64,000 nt of DNA, taken from Helicoverpa zea (Eukaryota > Arthropoda > Insecta > Lepidoptera > Noctuidae). A model generated the notes under the pieces. It searched no databases, was not told the DNA's origin, and saw only the letters and a list, made by a program, of their open reading frames with translations. A program made the translations under genes and the position numbers. The stretch is taken from assembly GCF_022581195.2 (NCBI RefSeq), contig NC_061469.1, forward strand, positions 6,262,001 through 6,326,000. Reading direction: 5' to 3'. Below are positions 36,601-49,897 of the stretch, in pieces (position 1 is the stretch's first letter; the number at the start of each line of letters is the position of its first letter).

Positions 36601-39600
36601 GTAAAGGTTTTAAGACGGAGGTGACAGCTGCCTGCATCTACGATTTTTTACGCATCGATATTATTTGGTAACTTTTATGTAAGTGTAATTAATATTAGAA
36701 GTTCGAGGTCAGGTGACATAAATATTCTTAGTTCGTCATTTGTCTTGATCAATGGCTCGTGGTCATCCTGTTACATCACGTAGCACGTATTTCTAATCAC
36801 ATCTGTAGGTTTCCCAGAATGATGACGAGTGCTGTGGCGGTTACCGCAAAAGTAAGCAAACCACCGATAACTCAGTTTCCCGCTTTCTCTTTGCGTAACT
36901 CGAAGCATTGTTTTAATAACATCACTAATTTACACGTAGCTGCTGATTTATCGATATTTCCACATCGATTAACTCGCTCAAGTTAGATTTATGCTGAAAA
37001 TACTAGTCACATTAAATTTTATATTTGCTTAAATTACTACCTAGTTTAAGTTTCGGAACTCAATAATACACACGTTATTTCCCTACTGAAACAAATGCTT
37101 CATTGGTTCAAAAAACTGTCGCAATACACTATATTTCAGCAGAGATATTAAATTACTACTAAAACAGCAATTCTAAAATCTATCTATGTGTGTCTGTATG
37201 CTTCATATTTAGCACATTTTCATTAGCATACAGATAAAACTGATTGTTGTCTCGCATGATAATGAAATTACATAAAACGATGAGAAAGTATCGGACCGAG
37301 GAAGTAGAGGTATGGCGTTGGCGTGTCAATATTAGAACCGATGCGATGGCCGATGTGCCACTTTTGTTATTACGTAAACCACGCTAAGTTGTATTTAGAT
37401 TAGTCGGCAAACATGATAAATGACGCATTTCAGTGTTTCTTCATGTTATCTGACGTTTTAGTTCTAAAAAGTATAGAAGTAATCCTCACTTCCTAATGCA
37501 TTTGAAAGTAAAATGAATCTACTGTTTATCTTTTTGCATGGCTTTGTTTAACCTAGTTTATTCTAGAAGGTAGACTTTTATAATCCGCAGAAGAATGCAT
37601 ATTAGGGTCATTTTGTTTGCTTATTTAACAGCACACAACAATAACCAACTTTAACATGACTCTTGACATTAAAAGGTTCAACTATTGAAAATGCTTTACC
37701 GGTGCTTGCGTCTATTGCGTAATTACAAATTATACATGGTATAAACACGTAGCGAATACTCAGAATAAGGACATAGCATCGCCTTGAAAATAAAAATTAT
37801 CAATAATTATGAACAATTGCGCGATGAAACAATCACGAGCTAACCAATAGATTTCAATGTGTATATAATCAAATCATATTCTTTATACACCACGTATATA
37901 ATTTATAAGCGTATAAAAAGTTTTTAGGTACACTTCGGACCAAAAATTCGTGCGTTCCAAATGTCAAAATACTAGTAGCAGTTCGAAAAAGGTGTAATCG
38001 TGATTTATGAAAAATATAAATACAAGTTGAGGAAGATCAACGACCACTTATCGTAAGCAGGTTTCTATGAGTAGTATTCGTAATCATTTTGATATTTACC
38101 TACGTATCATTTGTTAATCGAGTTTAAAAAAAATCAAGAAATTTTTTATGAATAAAAAAAAAAAAAACAGTTTTCACGGAGCAATTTATCATGGCATTAA
38201 TTTTATACCCCTCTATAAATACTTTTCTCTAAGGCCAAATTTGTTGGGTCGTTTCTTCCGCCCTCGGCTATCCCCAAGGACGCAGTGGAGCGAGTCATGG
38301 TCACCGCTCCATGATTCCCGGAATATCGTTTAAATGCTGCGCACACGCAACTGACGCGAAACCACCAATTAACTCCCCGAGGACGCGACATAATGATGTG
38401 TCAGCGCTTTTTTAACCATTTTATTTTAGTAGCTGACAATATTACTGTGGGACAATCTTAAGGAATAAAAGAAAATAATGTTATATTCCTAAGAATTTCT
38501 ACTAAGTGCTAGAGAGAGACACAAATGTAATTGCATCTACTTTATTTAAAAATGCCTTTTTGTATAACGGAATGTCGGGTTTTTATTAGTCATCTAAGTA
38601 CTTGTCGGTAACGGTTACTTTTTGTCCAAATTGACCCCGAAGGAATTCATCGTTTTTATGATTTTCAAGGAAGCGGTTAGCCACAAGAGTTTTGGAACTA
38701 CCTAAAGAACTCTGTACCATCATTGCAACCGCTAAGAAGGGCAAGTTTGATGAACTGGAAAGCATCAGATGAATCCATTTGCGTTTTTTTTTTATACATA
38801 CATATTATTGTTCCCAGTTGAGGTTTTGTTCCCGGTCACGTAATACCATGGACAGGCACGAGCGGCGGACGTGTCCTCCCGATGTAGATCAGTGGCCATC
38901 CTCCTTCCCTACCCAAGCCGTCACGTCCCACACTTGACTCACGACCACCTCGCCTCTAGTCAGACGTCACATCTCACTGATCCCACCAAGATAATACCCC
39001 TCCTTACTCATTCTTAACAATCAATTTACTTTATAACAAAACAAAATAATAAACTGGTAATTGCTTGCGAGGATTTATTGTTATTCGGTTCGTTTTCATG
39101 AATATTTTTCAAATGACTCCTGGCTTTGTAAATGTACTCGTTACCAAACAATTACCCGAGCATTTGTTGAATGTTACCGTGGAGGGTACAAAGCGCAGTC
39201 AGATCACCGCAGGACGTCGACTAATGACTGCGGACGGTCCTGACGTCACGCCGGGGGGTCACTAAACTTACTTGTTCTAACACGTGTTGGCGCAACGTTA
39301 TCTTTAGATAGGCCGGTGCACTACGCATTGCAGTGGGAACATATTTTTAGATCGAATCCTTTGGGAACGTTGCGTACGTGACTATTTTTTGAACGCATTC
39401 GCAATCATTGACGAATTACGTGACTGCGTGTACTTCCTACACAAAACTGTTTCATAGAAGCTCGCATAGTGTTGCTTCCACGGTGTTGTTCGGTGTTGTG
39501 GGAACCGACAGAGATGCACAATGATGCGAGCCCTATTAGCCGCCGATCGGCGCGGGCGCAGCAACAAACAGTGTTCCGCGAACCCAGAACAATGGTGGGT

Positions 39601-42529
39601 AATTTTGTAATGTCTTCTTATTACCATGCATGACACAACGCACTCTCGTATACTCGTCCCATGTATTCCTATGATTAATTATTATTCATACAATGCAATA
39701 GCTTATTTTATATTTAATTCATACGATTTACGATGCCTGCATCTATAATGCTAAAATGTTATTCATAGAACACCCCAAAGTCAAACAATCCTTGAAATAT
39801 GAGGAAATTCAGCGAACATTGTTGTTCACATTTCCGACAAAAAACTGGTAAAACAGTTTTTGTTGCTCTATATCTTAAAATATGCCGTTCACGTAGGAAG
39901 AGAACTGTGTCACAATTTAAATTGTCTTAGACCCACTAAAGCGTACAAAATGAACTTTCGTAAGGTATGGAACACAAAGCACTCATAATTGCTGGTTTTA
40001 TAGTGATACCCGCCTACAGGTGTGTTCTGTGCTAAATTTATCGTCGCATCGTTTGGGAGATCCCATTTTGCACATGTTGTATCAAAATATTTAATTAGTA
40101 TTTCCCTTACAAGAGCATGGAGCGGGCGCGTGCTCGCAGGTCAAGTTTTTGCTCCATTTACTAATAACTCCAAGACATCTTGAGACTCGTCTGCATCGCA
40201 ATTTAAGGAGCAAGCACTTAAATAAATTCGTACGTGTTTTGTTTCGTTCGCCATTATGTCTGTCCACGAGAAGTATTTTTTTCAAGTTTACTGCCGATCA
40301 GATGCGTTTGTAGATGACAGGTGCGCTAACTAGTTGTACTTATTAATATTTATAAAGGCTATTACTAGACAATAGGTGCTGAACACGTTAGTCTAACAAA
40401 AAGTAATTTATGCATGAAATATTTTAAGTGTTTAAGAGCATAATTAATAACTATGTTCGCATTCTAATATGTAGTTTACATTTATCATGTAGCATTTGTT
40501 AGACAGACCAGTTGCTGTATGTAGGCTACAATTAGATGCGTTTTCGAAGTGAAGTTATGAACAGTTTAATGAGATGCATCTAAACAATACATTATTCATA
40601 TGGACCTTGTTTACATCTATTTCACCTTTGTTGAGAACGCCCCTCGTGACAGAGAAACAATTGCCTAGTAGTTCTGCGCACTTCTCAGAAACATATAATG
40701 TAGGAGTTGCATTTCAATTAGAAAGTGCAAAAATAACTTCAGGAATACATAACATATCGATTCTGACGATTAATAATAATCGCAGATTATTCGATACCGT
40801 TGGCTACTTTAAAACAAAGCGAATCGATGCCCAGATATAAATTTAATCAACAGTATCGATCAATCACTAGTTACGTACCGCGTCTCAACTAAATGGACTT
40901 TTGGGTTACGGGCCCATAAATCTGGTTCAAACTGGATAATTACGGAACAATTATGAAATACGTTTCAATCTATCGTATCTTCGATGGTTCATACGTTGAG
41001 CCTTTCCAATTACTTATGTAATACGAGGTACAAATTATAGTATAATACGAAGATTCGGGACGGAGGTTGGTGGAGCTTCGCGTCAGGTCTATTCATTGGG
41101 TAATTATGAAGTTTTGGGGTTCAGGTAAGAATGGAGCGCTGCCTTTGAATGGGTGTTCTGTTTATTAGCGGTCTCCTAAACAAGGAAGACGTCAATCGCT
41201 TTTGTGATCCTCCGGCCATTTGTTTACTATTTTAAACAGCTTTGTTTTACTACGAAGTCAGTCGTACTCCTTTTTTAACTCCAGATTGTTGAGATAACGA
41301 GTGATACAGACAAATGTTTTGCTTTGGAGGTGAGTCTAGACTAGATACGATTGTTTTCATAATATTTTTGTTTTATGTTTATTACTTTGTAGTCATAACT
41401 GTCCATTGTTGAGGTTCGGTATGTGCATATTTTATTTAGCTAGTCATACTTGTGGATTCGTCAGGAATTGACAACATCAGCTATTTGTACACCACATACT
41501 ACTGCTGCTACGTAAAAACTATTCGTGTATTGCCAGCGTAAATAAGTGATTTAAAAAGGAGGAAATATCTTCATTGTTATTCTCATTCAATAGTCTGATT
41601 GTATAGCTATTATACTGAGAAGAAAATAATTGATCAGCAATACACAATAAGAAAATAAATTCCTGTGAATGCATTCAACATTATTTACATATTTGGCAGT
41701 TTCAGAGGCAAAACAAATTTCTTCTGATTCATATCTGATCAGACTCATAATTCCGCGTGAATTATGCATGCGTTGTCAAGCATTGTATTACATGATATTA
41801 ATCGTCTGTCCCTCTGACAACATTGCAAATCCATACGACTTTTTTTCATTCACACACCGATACATTATGCAGTTCCTGGGAACTAAAGACTATGTTTATT
41901 AAACAATCTGTGTATTTACAAAAACAACACACTCGTGTTTTGCATGTTGAATATTTGATATCATGGTAGTGGATCTATAAAACTCTGATTGATATTAGAA
42001 AAAATGTAGGTAGCATAAGTGAGTTATAGATACAAACAGGTCATAGAAAAGTCGATATCAGTGCCGGTTTTCAAGCTATACCTCTGATAATCAGATAACA
42101 ATTACAGTAAAATAATAACACGTATCGTAGATCGTAGTACAAGCGTTAAGGAAAATACCAAGTTAGACAGGTGGCTTAATTGCTAGCATTAAGTCGGACC
42201 CTGGCGCAATTAAGGTCGCCAGATGCATTACAAAAACAGGATGCTTAGAAACTTGACGCATTGTCGACAACTATTGAATCACACTGTAGCTAAAAGAAAT
42301 CGATTGTCGACCGGCCTTGTCATAAATAATAGAGTTTGATTCAAACCACCATTGTTTAGTTGACAATACTGGTGTCTAAGTGTTAGAAATATACCTATTA
42401 GCATAATATTTTAATCAAGTTGTTCGGTTATATGCAACAAGACACTAAGAAAGTAAGTCTATAGCTTAAGTTATAATAAGCATCTTCTAAGTATAATCCT
42501 GTACGGTAGTTAACAGTAGGAGCACTCAC
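30651..42529. other. Large noncoding region (probable RhoGAP 5' intron), part 1
   Basis: Nearly 12 kb with no frame I would call a gene. Open stretches are short and without protein character. Slightly GC-richer islands at 36,060-36,200 and 38,820-38,990 lack splice-bounded frames. Probably intron or regulatory DNA of the RhoGAP gene. Confidence 0.5.
34361..34420. repeat. GC-rich 10-base tandem repeat
   Basis: CGGGCGACAT, CGGGCGACGT, CGGGCGACAT, CGGGCGGGGT, then degenerate CGCCGCGGGT and CGCCGCGACA. The block is bracketed by inverted GGAGTAT (34,347-34,353) and ATACTCC just downstream, so it may sit in a small foldback element. Confidence 0.65.
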
Positions 42530-42760
42530 ATGCATCATAAGTCCTTTGTGTAGGCAAGTAGTAGTCACTGACACGGGAACATCACAAGCAGGGTCACGTA
42601 GGACCCTTGTTTATGTTATGAACAATTGTCACTGTGCGCGGACGTCGGGTACGGGCGTGCGTCCCGGAGCGCGGCGCGGTGAGGACTGCGCGCCTGCCTG
42701 CGCCTGCGACGCTGCGCGCATCGCCCGCCCTAGCGCGCATGCGTACTACGCCCGCCCGCC
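42530..42760 (-). promoter_or_regulatory. GC/CpG-rich island with candidate 5' exon of the RhoGAP gene
   Basis: A GC-rich block (42,635-42,765) leads, on the minus strand, into ordinary sequence ending ATGATGCAT then donor GTGAGTGC (42,529 downward). ATG ATG CAT would end in phase 0, which fits the exon at 30,422. This could be a promoter plus first exon. It remains a prediction because a three-codon exon is weak evidence. Confidence 0.35.
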
Positions 42761-43007
42761 TAATTTCTTAATTGCTTCATATTATTGAATTTTAAGTTGT
42801 TTTTATTACTTTTGTTAATTTATAGTATTTTGTGATTGATTATTGATTTTTTACATGATGCACCACTTTATATGATATTATTTTATATTCGTCTATGTAT
42901 ATTTATATCGCTTATTATAATTATGTTATATTTATATCGCAATTTAAGCAATTAAGAATCCATAAGTACATTATTTATTAAGATTTTTAAACAAGTTGTT
43001 TAGAAAA

Positions 43008-43047
43008 ATTACTTAAATTACTTAAATTACTTAAATTACTTAAATTG
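43008..43047. repeat. Tandem repeat of TTACTTAAA
   Basis: Nine-base unit TTACTTAAA in at least four consecutive near-perfect copies. Minisatellite in noncoding DNA. Confidence 0.85.
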
Positions 43048-46000
43048 TCTATTGCACCAATATTTGCTACACTGAATGCTTACAAACAACCTAAGATATT
43101 AAGAATAAAATAAATCAGACGTCTGAATCAAACAGTGCAACTCACAGCTTGTGCTTCTTTGACTCGTAATATTTTATGAATTAAATCTACATTACAAAAC
43201 GATGCGCCAATGAACTCATCAACAGTGAACAATAGTGTTTACACATGTTTCGAATTCTCCAATGTATGCATGCAGAGAAATACATACACTATGGTAAACT
43301 ATGTGATATTCCAAACATTCGTCTCATTCAATCTCAATGAAGTACGTAAACACCATCTATTGTTTACATGCCCACTTCATTTCATTGTTAATATTTTTTA
43401 TAGCAAACACGCCTTCATTGAATGAATAGGCTTAGTTACTCTTTGTTTGCTGACTTTATGAGGGCACTATAATTTATATATCCACATAAAACCGATATAG
43501 GTTAAAGAAATCGATTCAATAAAAAAGTAAAAGTAAATCTTTACAACAATGCTGTAATTTATAACAGGACTATTAATGTCACAGATGACTTTTGGTATCT
43601 CTCAACTCATCAGCGGTTGTCCTAGAAACCGGTCGTTGCAGAAAGCAGAATCAGCCAACTTTGGTATTAAAACTATACACGGCACGATGAATGGTGTATG
43701 TCAAGAGTTATTTACGAATGACATGAGGTGTATAAATCATTAGTTACATATCAACAATGGTAGCGTAATAAAAGTTTCGTGTTGGCAGTGAACCGGGTGG
43801 CACGCGCCTCTGATAGCCTCTCGCTGCGCCCGCGGCGGTCAGAAGTGGAGTATGTCACACTACTTATCTATCATAACCGAGTACGCACGTCCAGTCTAGC
43901 CCCAGATCAATGCGATCAATTGGACACCACTGACGACGGCTAGCTGCAATTAGTCAAACCAAACTAGATTCTCTTTGAAAATAGTAGCACCGTGCTTACG
44001 AGCACATTGAGTGATAAATTGAAGCGTGCTTTCCTGTGATACTTTATTGTTTTGGTACCTTATCTTTAGTAAGGAAGCAAAAAAAGAAAAGTCCAAAGAC
44101 TGATTTTGACTGATTGGTTAAGGAAAGTATCTAAAATCTCTTTAGCTGCACAGTTACAGAACAAGTAATTAATTCAATAAATGCATTCCGATTAATTTCA
44201 CTTACAACTCTTCCTAGAGATGGTGTGATTATTTTGTATGATTAATGTTTATCGATTCCTTCGCTGTGATTGCAGGGGCAAGTCCTCTCTCGATTTATTA
44301 GAAATCAGGAAACAAAATGCATAGCGTGCCAATTAGCAAAATTATAACCTATACTCCACAATCCACATTAATTGCCATAACATCGATGTTTATCATAATT
44401 CTACGACTAATAATCGCAATGTCGAAACTTCCGTCGTGTTGCGCCACACGATCTTAGGTATCGAATGCTATTCGGTTGTCACCGTAGCCAGTTGGATAAC
44501 TATAGTTGGGTAATCGATTAATACTAATTCGAACAGTGTCATGTGTGAGTTGACAGCTCTAATCATCAGAAATATAATACTCTATCATAATTCATGTCGA
44601 GATAACATGAAAAATTGTATTTTATTGAGGACATGGCATGTTGCGTTTAATCAAGCGATGAACATTTACTACCGTGATATTACAAAAGTAATTATTTAAT
44701 TTCATCTATGACATTTGACCTAAATAAACAACAACAATGTGAAGGAGTCGTGTTTCTGACAGAGTAACCCGAATTCATCGACCCCGACTGTGTCCGATTG
44801 AATTAAACCAGTTAAATTATATCATTGCCGTCCGTCTGTCGTCAGTAATTCGATTAACTGCCACTAACCACGCTCCGATGGGGAACACGGCGATTGCTCG
44901 CCTTTTACACTTGGGTATTTTCCTTCTTCCCATTTATAAACTGTTGATCGTAATTTTAAAACCGACGTTTTTAATTTTTCCAAGCAATCAGAAAAGCAAT
45001 TCGAATCGGATACGAGTCAACAGCATTCGTAAGAAAGTTTTTATTCATAATTTGTTTTGGAACAATAACAGAGAACTCAGCTATTCTTATAAAATATGTT
45101 ATGATATATATATGTTTTGTTTTATGAGGTTCAAAAGCATTTCAATTATTTTCCATTAATATTATGTGCATTTCTAGCCTGCCAGTAATTATCTTGTAGG
45201 AAGTCTTACTCGATTGTATCGGCCGGCTTATCATTCCCACGGGAAAACCAGAAGCTTAAGGGAAAATGTGTAGTAGTCTAGAATGTATATCCTGAATAAG
45301 GTATAAAATCGTGTTATACCGACGGGTTCAATATTAATGATGGGCCGCATATCTTTGCATCGGCTGTATTAAGATTCGAATCGCGTACATATTCACTTAC
45401 GTACATGTACTCAAACATGTGTCATATCCAAAGCCGTCGAGTGAAGTTTACTGGCGAACCGAACGCGCTGAATCAACAATTGGCTATTAATGCAAATTAT
45501 ACATTTACATGTTGTCACCCCATGCTTCCTAGACTAGTGACGTACTTATAGTAAAATGCTTACGGAGCTAATGTAGACGATTTTCCCCGTTTTTAGGTCA
45601 CAATAGCGCAACGTTATTCAGCACGTGCGCTCTCTATTCGTTATGCAGATTAAAATAATGTTTCTATTAAGTTGTACATTGTTATTGTAAGAACATAGTT
45701 GCTACTATGTTAGTCGAAAGATGAAAATATAAGTTAAAAGGTTCTTAACGCAATACCGGGGTTATACTTTACATTCTATTTCTTCAACGAAATAAATTAG
45801 GTACTATGAAAGCAAGATGCAAGAAGTCTACGAGTAATATTTAAAAATACTGTTTCGGTCAAACGCTTATTTGGTTATCGGTTTTCATGTAGATTTGCAA
45901 AGTAAACTTTCGTCATGACAAAATATTTGTAAGTACATCACAATTAACATTGCAATAGCCGAGAAACGTCGCGGTGTCACGACACGTTAAGAAATATTAC

Positions 46001-46141
46001 TTACTATCACGAAAATTGACGCTGAAACCGTTGTGCTTAACCAACCTTTATATTGTGGTGTTTTAATAGTAAATTATGAACGCCTGTGTTATTTACATGG
46101 ATTAAGAGTCCTGAAAAACAGTAGTTTTCCTGCACGACTAA

Positions 46142-46165
46142 CCTTACCTACATATGAAAAGGAAA
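46142..46165 (-). promoter_or_regulatory. Candidate recursive (zero-length exon) splice site
   Basis: On the minus strand TTTTCCTTTTCATATGTAG is followed directly by GTAAGG (junction 46,148/46,147). This is a pyrimidine-rich acceptor abutting a donor, the layout of ratchet points in long insect introns. It is in the sense of the RhoGAP gene. Confidence 0.4.
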
Positions 46166-46188
46166 ACATTCCGTACGTTGTAAGTCGG

Positions 46189-46315
46189 CTTTTCACTATG
46201 ACTACACAAACTATAAATATTTGTTCAAAATGTATGACGAGCGAGATGTATAAAATATTATATCTCAGGATGTAGGTAATATATACTATATCATATATCC
46301 CATAGTGAAAAGCCA
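46189..46315. repeat. Short inverted repeat (GGCTTTTCACTATG)
   Basis: GGCTTTTCACTATG (46,189-46,202) and its exact complement CATAGTGAAAAGCC (46,302-46,315) flank ~100 bases of AT-rich DNA. Possibly a tiny MITE; no clear target duplication. Confidence 0.5.
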
Positions 46316-47574
46316 GCTGCATATACATAGTTAGTCTTTGACTAGCGGAACCTACGTCATTCAAGAAAAAACAAATAACTATGATAGTGGTATATGAATA
46401 GGTAAGTCTTCATCTTCATTTTAAACAAGCGCATTATTTGAAGGCCGGAGCGATTTGGATGTTATAAAACGGGAACTGTAAATGTACGCAGACTACAGTT
46501 TCATTGTGACAAAAAACGAATACCTAAGCACTTTTTAACAATAGCTAGTTGGAAGAATGTTCTATTTGATGAAGCAAACCTCCTTGATATTATGCTAATA
46601 CTTGCAACTCAAGTGCGTGTTGCTGGATTTCAGAAAATAGGTCGCTCTAATGAGTGCAGTGCAGTTATTTGTGAGGCATTATCCAATTTACTATTCTACC
46701 TCCATTATGTGAATGAACCGCTTCTATTCCAACGAGCGTGCGTAATCGGTCTCAGACGAACTCACGCTATTCTTTAGAACTCAAATACTATCGTCTCCAT
46801 TCCATTGTTTAAAACTCGGCTAAAATTTTGCGCTATTTTCTATCCATTCCTTGTAAAGCTAAGTGATGAGTCACTATCTTTAATCTAACTAAATCATTAA
46901 TATCTTATTATTTAAGTATTGTTCCAGTAACCTCACTATATTTGCAATGCTGCTTTTGTTGTGAACAAAGAGCGACGTCTCAAATATGTAGTTTAATAAG
47001 TCAAGATACCGCCTTTGATGAGATTCACAATTACAATGTGCGGGGCGTGCCCTCTCGATGTTAATACCTTTCATGATAATAGCGATTCTTTTGTCTTTTT
47101 GTTTATTGTGCCATTTTGCTGTCCCACTGCCGAGCAATAACTTCATGCGGCCTCTGTTATGAATTTAATGAAAAACCATCTTATCTTATTTCGTCTCTTG
47201 TTGCATAATCGCTTTGAAATAATATACCTAATGCAGATGCAATACACCAACATAAACATCGTCTTATCTTTTGAAACATGTTCCAATCGTTCTCACGTAG
47301 AAAAGTCTGTGATTTACCTACGAAATCTTCGTGTTACACCCATTGCACACATTACTTTCTCCTATAAATACGAATTACCTGATGCAAGTGCATGGTGTTA
47401 TATAATTTAATGCCTGAGAATGAAATACAATTATTACTGCGACGCGCAGCTTAACAGGGCTTAGTTTCGACACCACTGGTGTCGTTTCATCAGATTTGGT
47501 GTTTTAATAAAGGAAGTATTGAATACAAATGAGACAATAAAACTCTGCGGCAAATATTATTTGATAGTCGAACA

Positions 47575-47770
47575 GCTTACCGGGTGCGAGCGCACACGAG
47601 CACACCCTCATCGCTATGCGGCGTGGTTGCGCGCGCGCATTAGCCATGCGCGATGGGTTGCATTGCCAACGCCGCCCGCGTCGGTACTATCGATTGTTTA
47701 CACATACATGCGTATGTCAGCGTCGTCAAGGTCAGTTGTCACCCGAAATTATGCTCTAGTACCATTGCGA
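47575..47770 (-). promoter_or_regulatory. GC-rich island with strong donor; candidate alternative 5' exon
   Basis: GC-rich block 47,580-47,690 ends on the minus strand in CTCGCACCCG then GTAAGCTG (about 47,580). The frame from its last ATG would leave one base, which does not fit the exon at 30,422. If real, it is probably an untranslated first exon. Confidence 0.3.
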
Positions 47771-49802
47771 TAGGGAAGCAGTGGGAGCGGCCACACCGAC
47801 AGACAACGATATGACCATTTGAGGAGTTCGGTCACGATCCTACGCACTCTAGCACGACACTTTAGAAGGGGATATCGACGTTGACCGATGGTTATGACGT
47901 TGGAATAACTTTGAATAGAGTAATTAGCTCATGAATACACAAAGCGAATAAGAGTCCGCTGAAGAAATTATTAATGGTTAATTCTATTGTTTGCTACAGG
48001 AATGTGGCCGCTTACTGTTTATTGTATTATAATGTGAATATAGAGAAAAAATAAACTGAGTCTTAGATGGTTATTTAATCGATTTCTTGATTGAAGGAGT
48101 GAGATATTGAGATAGAGTCAAGTAGCTTTTATACTCTTTATCGATCTGTCAGCTTCATTGTACAAATGTTGTGTGGTTACAATTAGAAAATAAGTGAGTT
48201 ACGCAACAGACGATCGATCAGACAATTACGCGAATGCTTGGTCCTGATTGCTGTGGATAAGCTGTAAATCATTCCGAGCATTAAGATATTTGCTAAATTA
48301 GTTTGTTAATTGAATTTAATCTTAACTGACTGATAAGGTTGGAGTAACCAGTTATAAATGTCAGATCATAATTAGATAACAGGAACGTATACGTATAGGA
48401 GAATAACAGGTACATTGTGAGTACGACGTTTTCATTAAGCTATTTCAATGAAAGGTTAATGTACTGTAATGTTCGCAAAAACTAATGTATTGAATATTTG
48501 CTTTTATAAGTAACTGTTGTTACACCGTAATATCAGGTTTGCAAATACATTCAGTTGAGACTCGTTATGAAAGATTTAACTGTACGAAAAAACTTCGAGG
48601 TGCCTAATTTTGGACGTCAACGATCACATTTGAACAGAAGAGTATTTTCTTCCTTTCGGCAAATGACCAAATCTCTCTAAGATTTATCCAAAGGAATTTT
48701 TGCCGTCATGTCTTGGCGGTAAAAATGTCTAATTCTTTAAATCTGCTCAAGTACGTATTTAATTGCGTCTGTCGTAAAAAAAATCTTATTGCGACTATAT
48801 TACCTTTTTTGGTAACAACTAAACTGCCGTCGCATAATGTTTAATAACAATTACGTCTTATTATGATGTGTCACGACTCCGTTAGGGCCATTAGACGATG
48901 ACTTTCTAGATACAGCCCGTTATCCTGTCCATCTCGCGAGCTTAATTGGCTTATGTTTTAGCTAATGTGCCGATCTGACAGGCCACTACTACGATGATAA
49001 GCACGTGTTCTTAATTTGAACGTATTCCTTTTTTGTAGCCTGTGTTTTACGCTACAGGTCTCGGGGTACAGTTTGTTGTGTAATATGCTGAAGAAAATGC
49101 TTGCTTGATCGTATGTTTGTATATTATTTTACAGAATACTATAGCCATTTTCCCGAGGTTTCACTACTACCCGTACCTGGGTAAATTACAGCTTATGTTA
49201 TTACACAATTTTTCATATCGGATCAGTAGTTTCGGAGCCTTGAGAGTACAAACAAACGAATAAACTAAAAATGTTTCTTCGTTATTGTATTAGTATAGAC
49301 TTGTAGAAATTACATGGTAAACAGGTGTGTAAAGTGTAATAAGGAAAATATACTTTTTTCTAAATCTTTGTTTATAACATTAGAATTATTTATGACATCG
49401 ACAAAAAACATTCAAGAAATATTAATTCGTATAAAATAGTTTAATGACGGAAACACATTTGAACACCTGCCGTCTTACCACAAAAACTTTTAAACGTCAG
49501 TTTATGCCTTGTCTAAAAAAATGTCAAATTATGACGTTGACATATGGTTCATTTTGCAGCCAAAATTTTATTAGACAAGTGTAAAACAGGGTTTAAAGTT
49601 TTTGTAGTAAGGCCCCTGTTGTTTTAGAAAAGACTAGACTAGATTAGAATTATGTAATGTCACATTTTAACATATTTATAAAGTTTATAGTGTTACTATT
49701 ATAGTTTTAATGGCTCCAGTTTTTTTCCTGATTTCTTTACATTATGATAATGAGGTACATTTAGACATGTTCATGTTACCGACTGGCCTCACTCAAGTTA
49801 AA

Positions 49803-49897
49803 GAAATAATTAATTACTATATAAATATATATTACTATATAATTACTATATAAATATATATTACTATATAATTACTATATAAATATATATTAATTAA
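49803..49897. repeat. Tandem repeat, ~34-base AT-only unit, three copies
   Basis: ATTACTATATAAATATATATTACTATATA-type unit repeated about three times in a row, almost without G or C. Simple minisatellite. Confidence 0.85.

Larger units (their letters stand above)
43048..47574. other. Large noncoding region, part 2
   Basis: No supported gene. The frame at 44,878-45,159 (MGNTAIARLLHLG...) has no homology that I recognise and codon use of AT-rich intergenic DNA. Confidence 0.45.

Noticed and set aside
39061..39265. Plus-strand frames ending TAGRRLMTADGPDVTPGGH
   Set aside because: Protein-like at first sight, but no splice sites, no start context and no family recognised.
44878..45159. Plus-strand frame starting MGNTAIARLLHLG
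   Set aside because: Base composition and residue use are those of random AT-rich DNA; there is no supporting context.
47462..47492. Near-palindrome CGACACCACTGGTGTCG as possible retroelement end
   Set aside because: Resembles the errantivirus PBS word by chance; no LTR-like sequence adjoins it.
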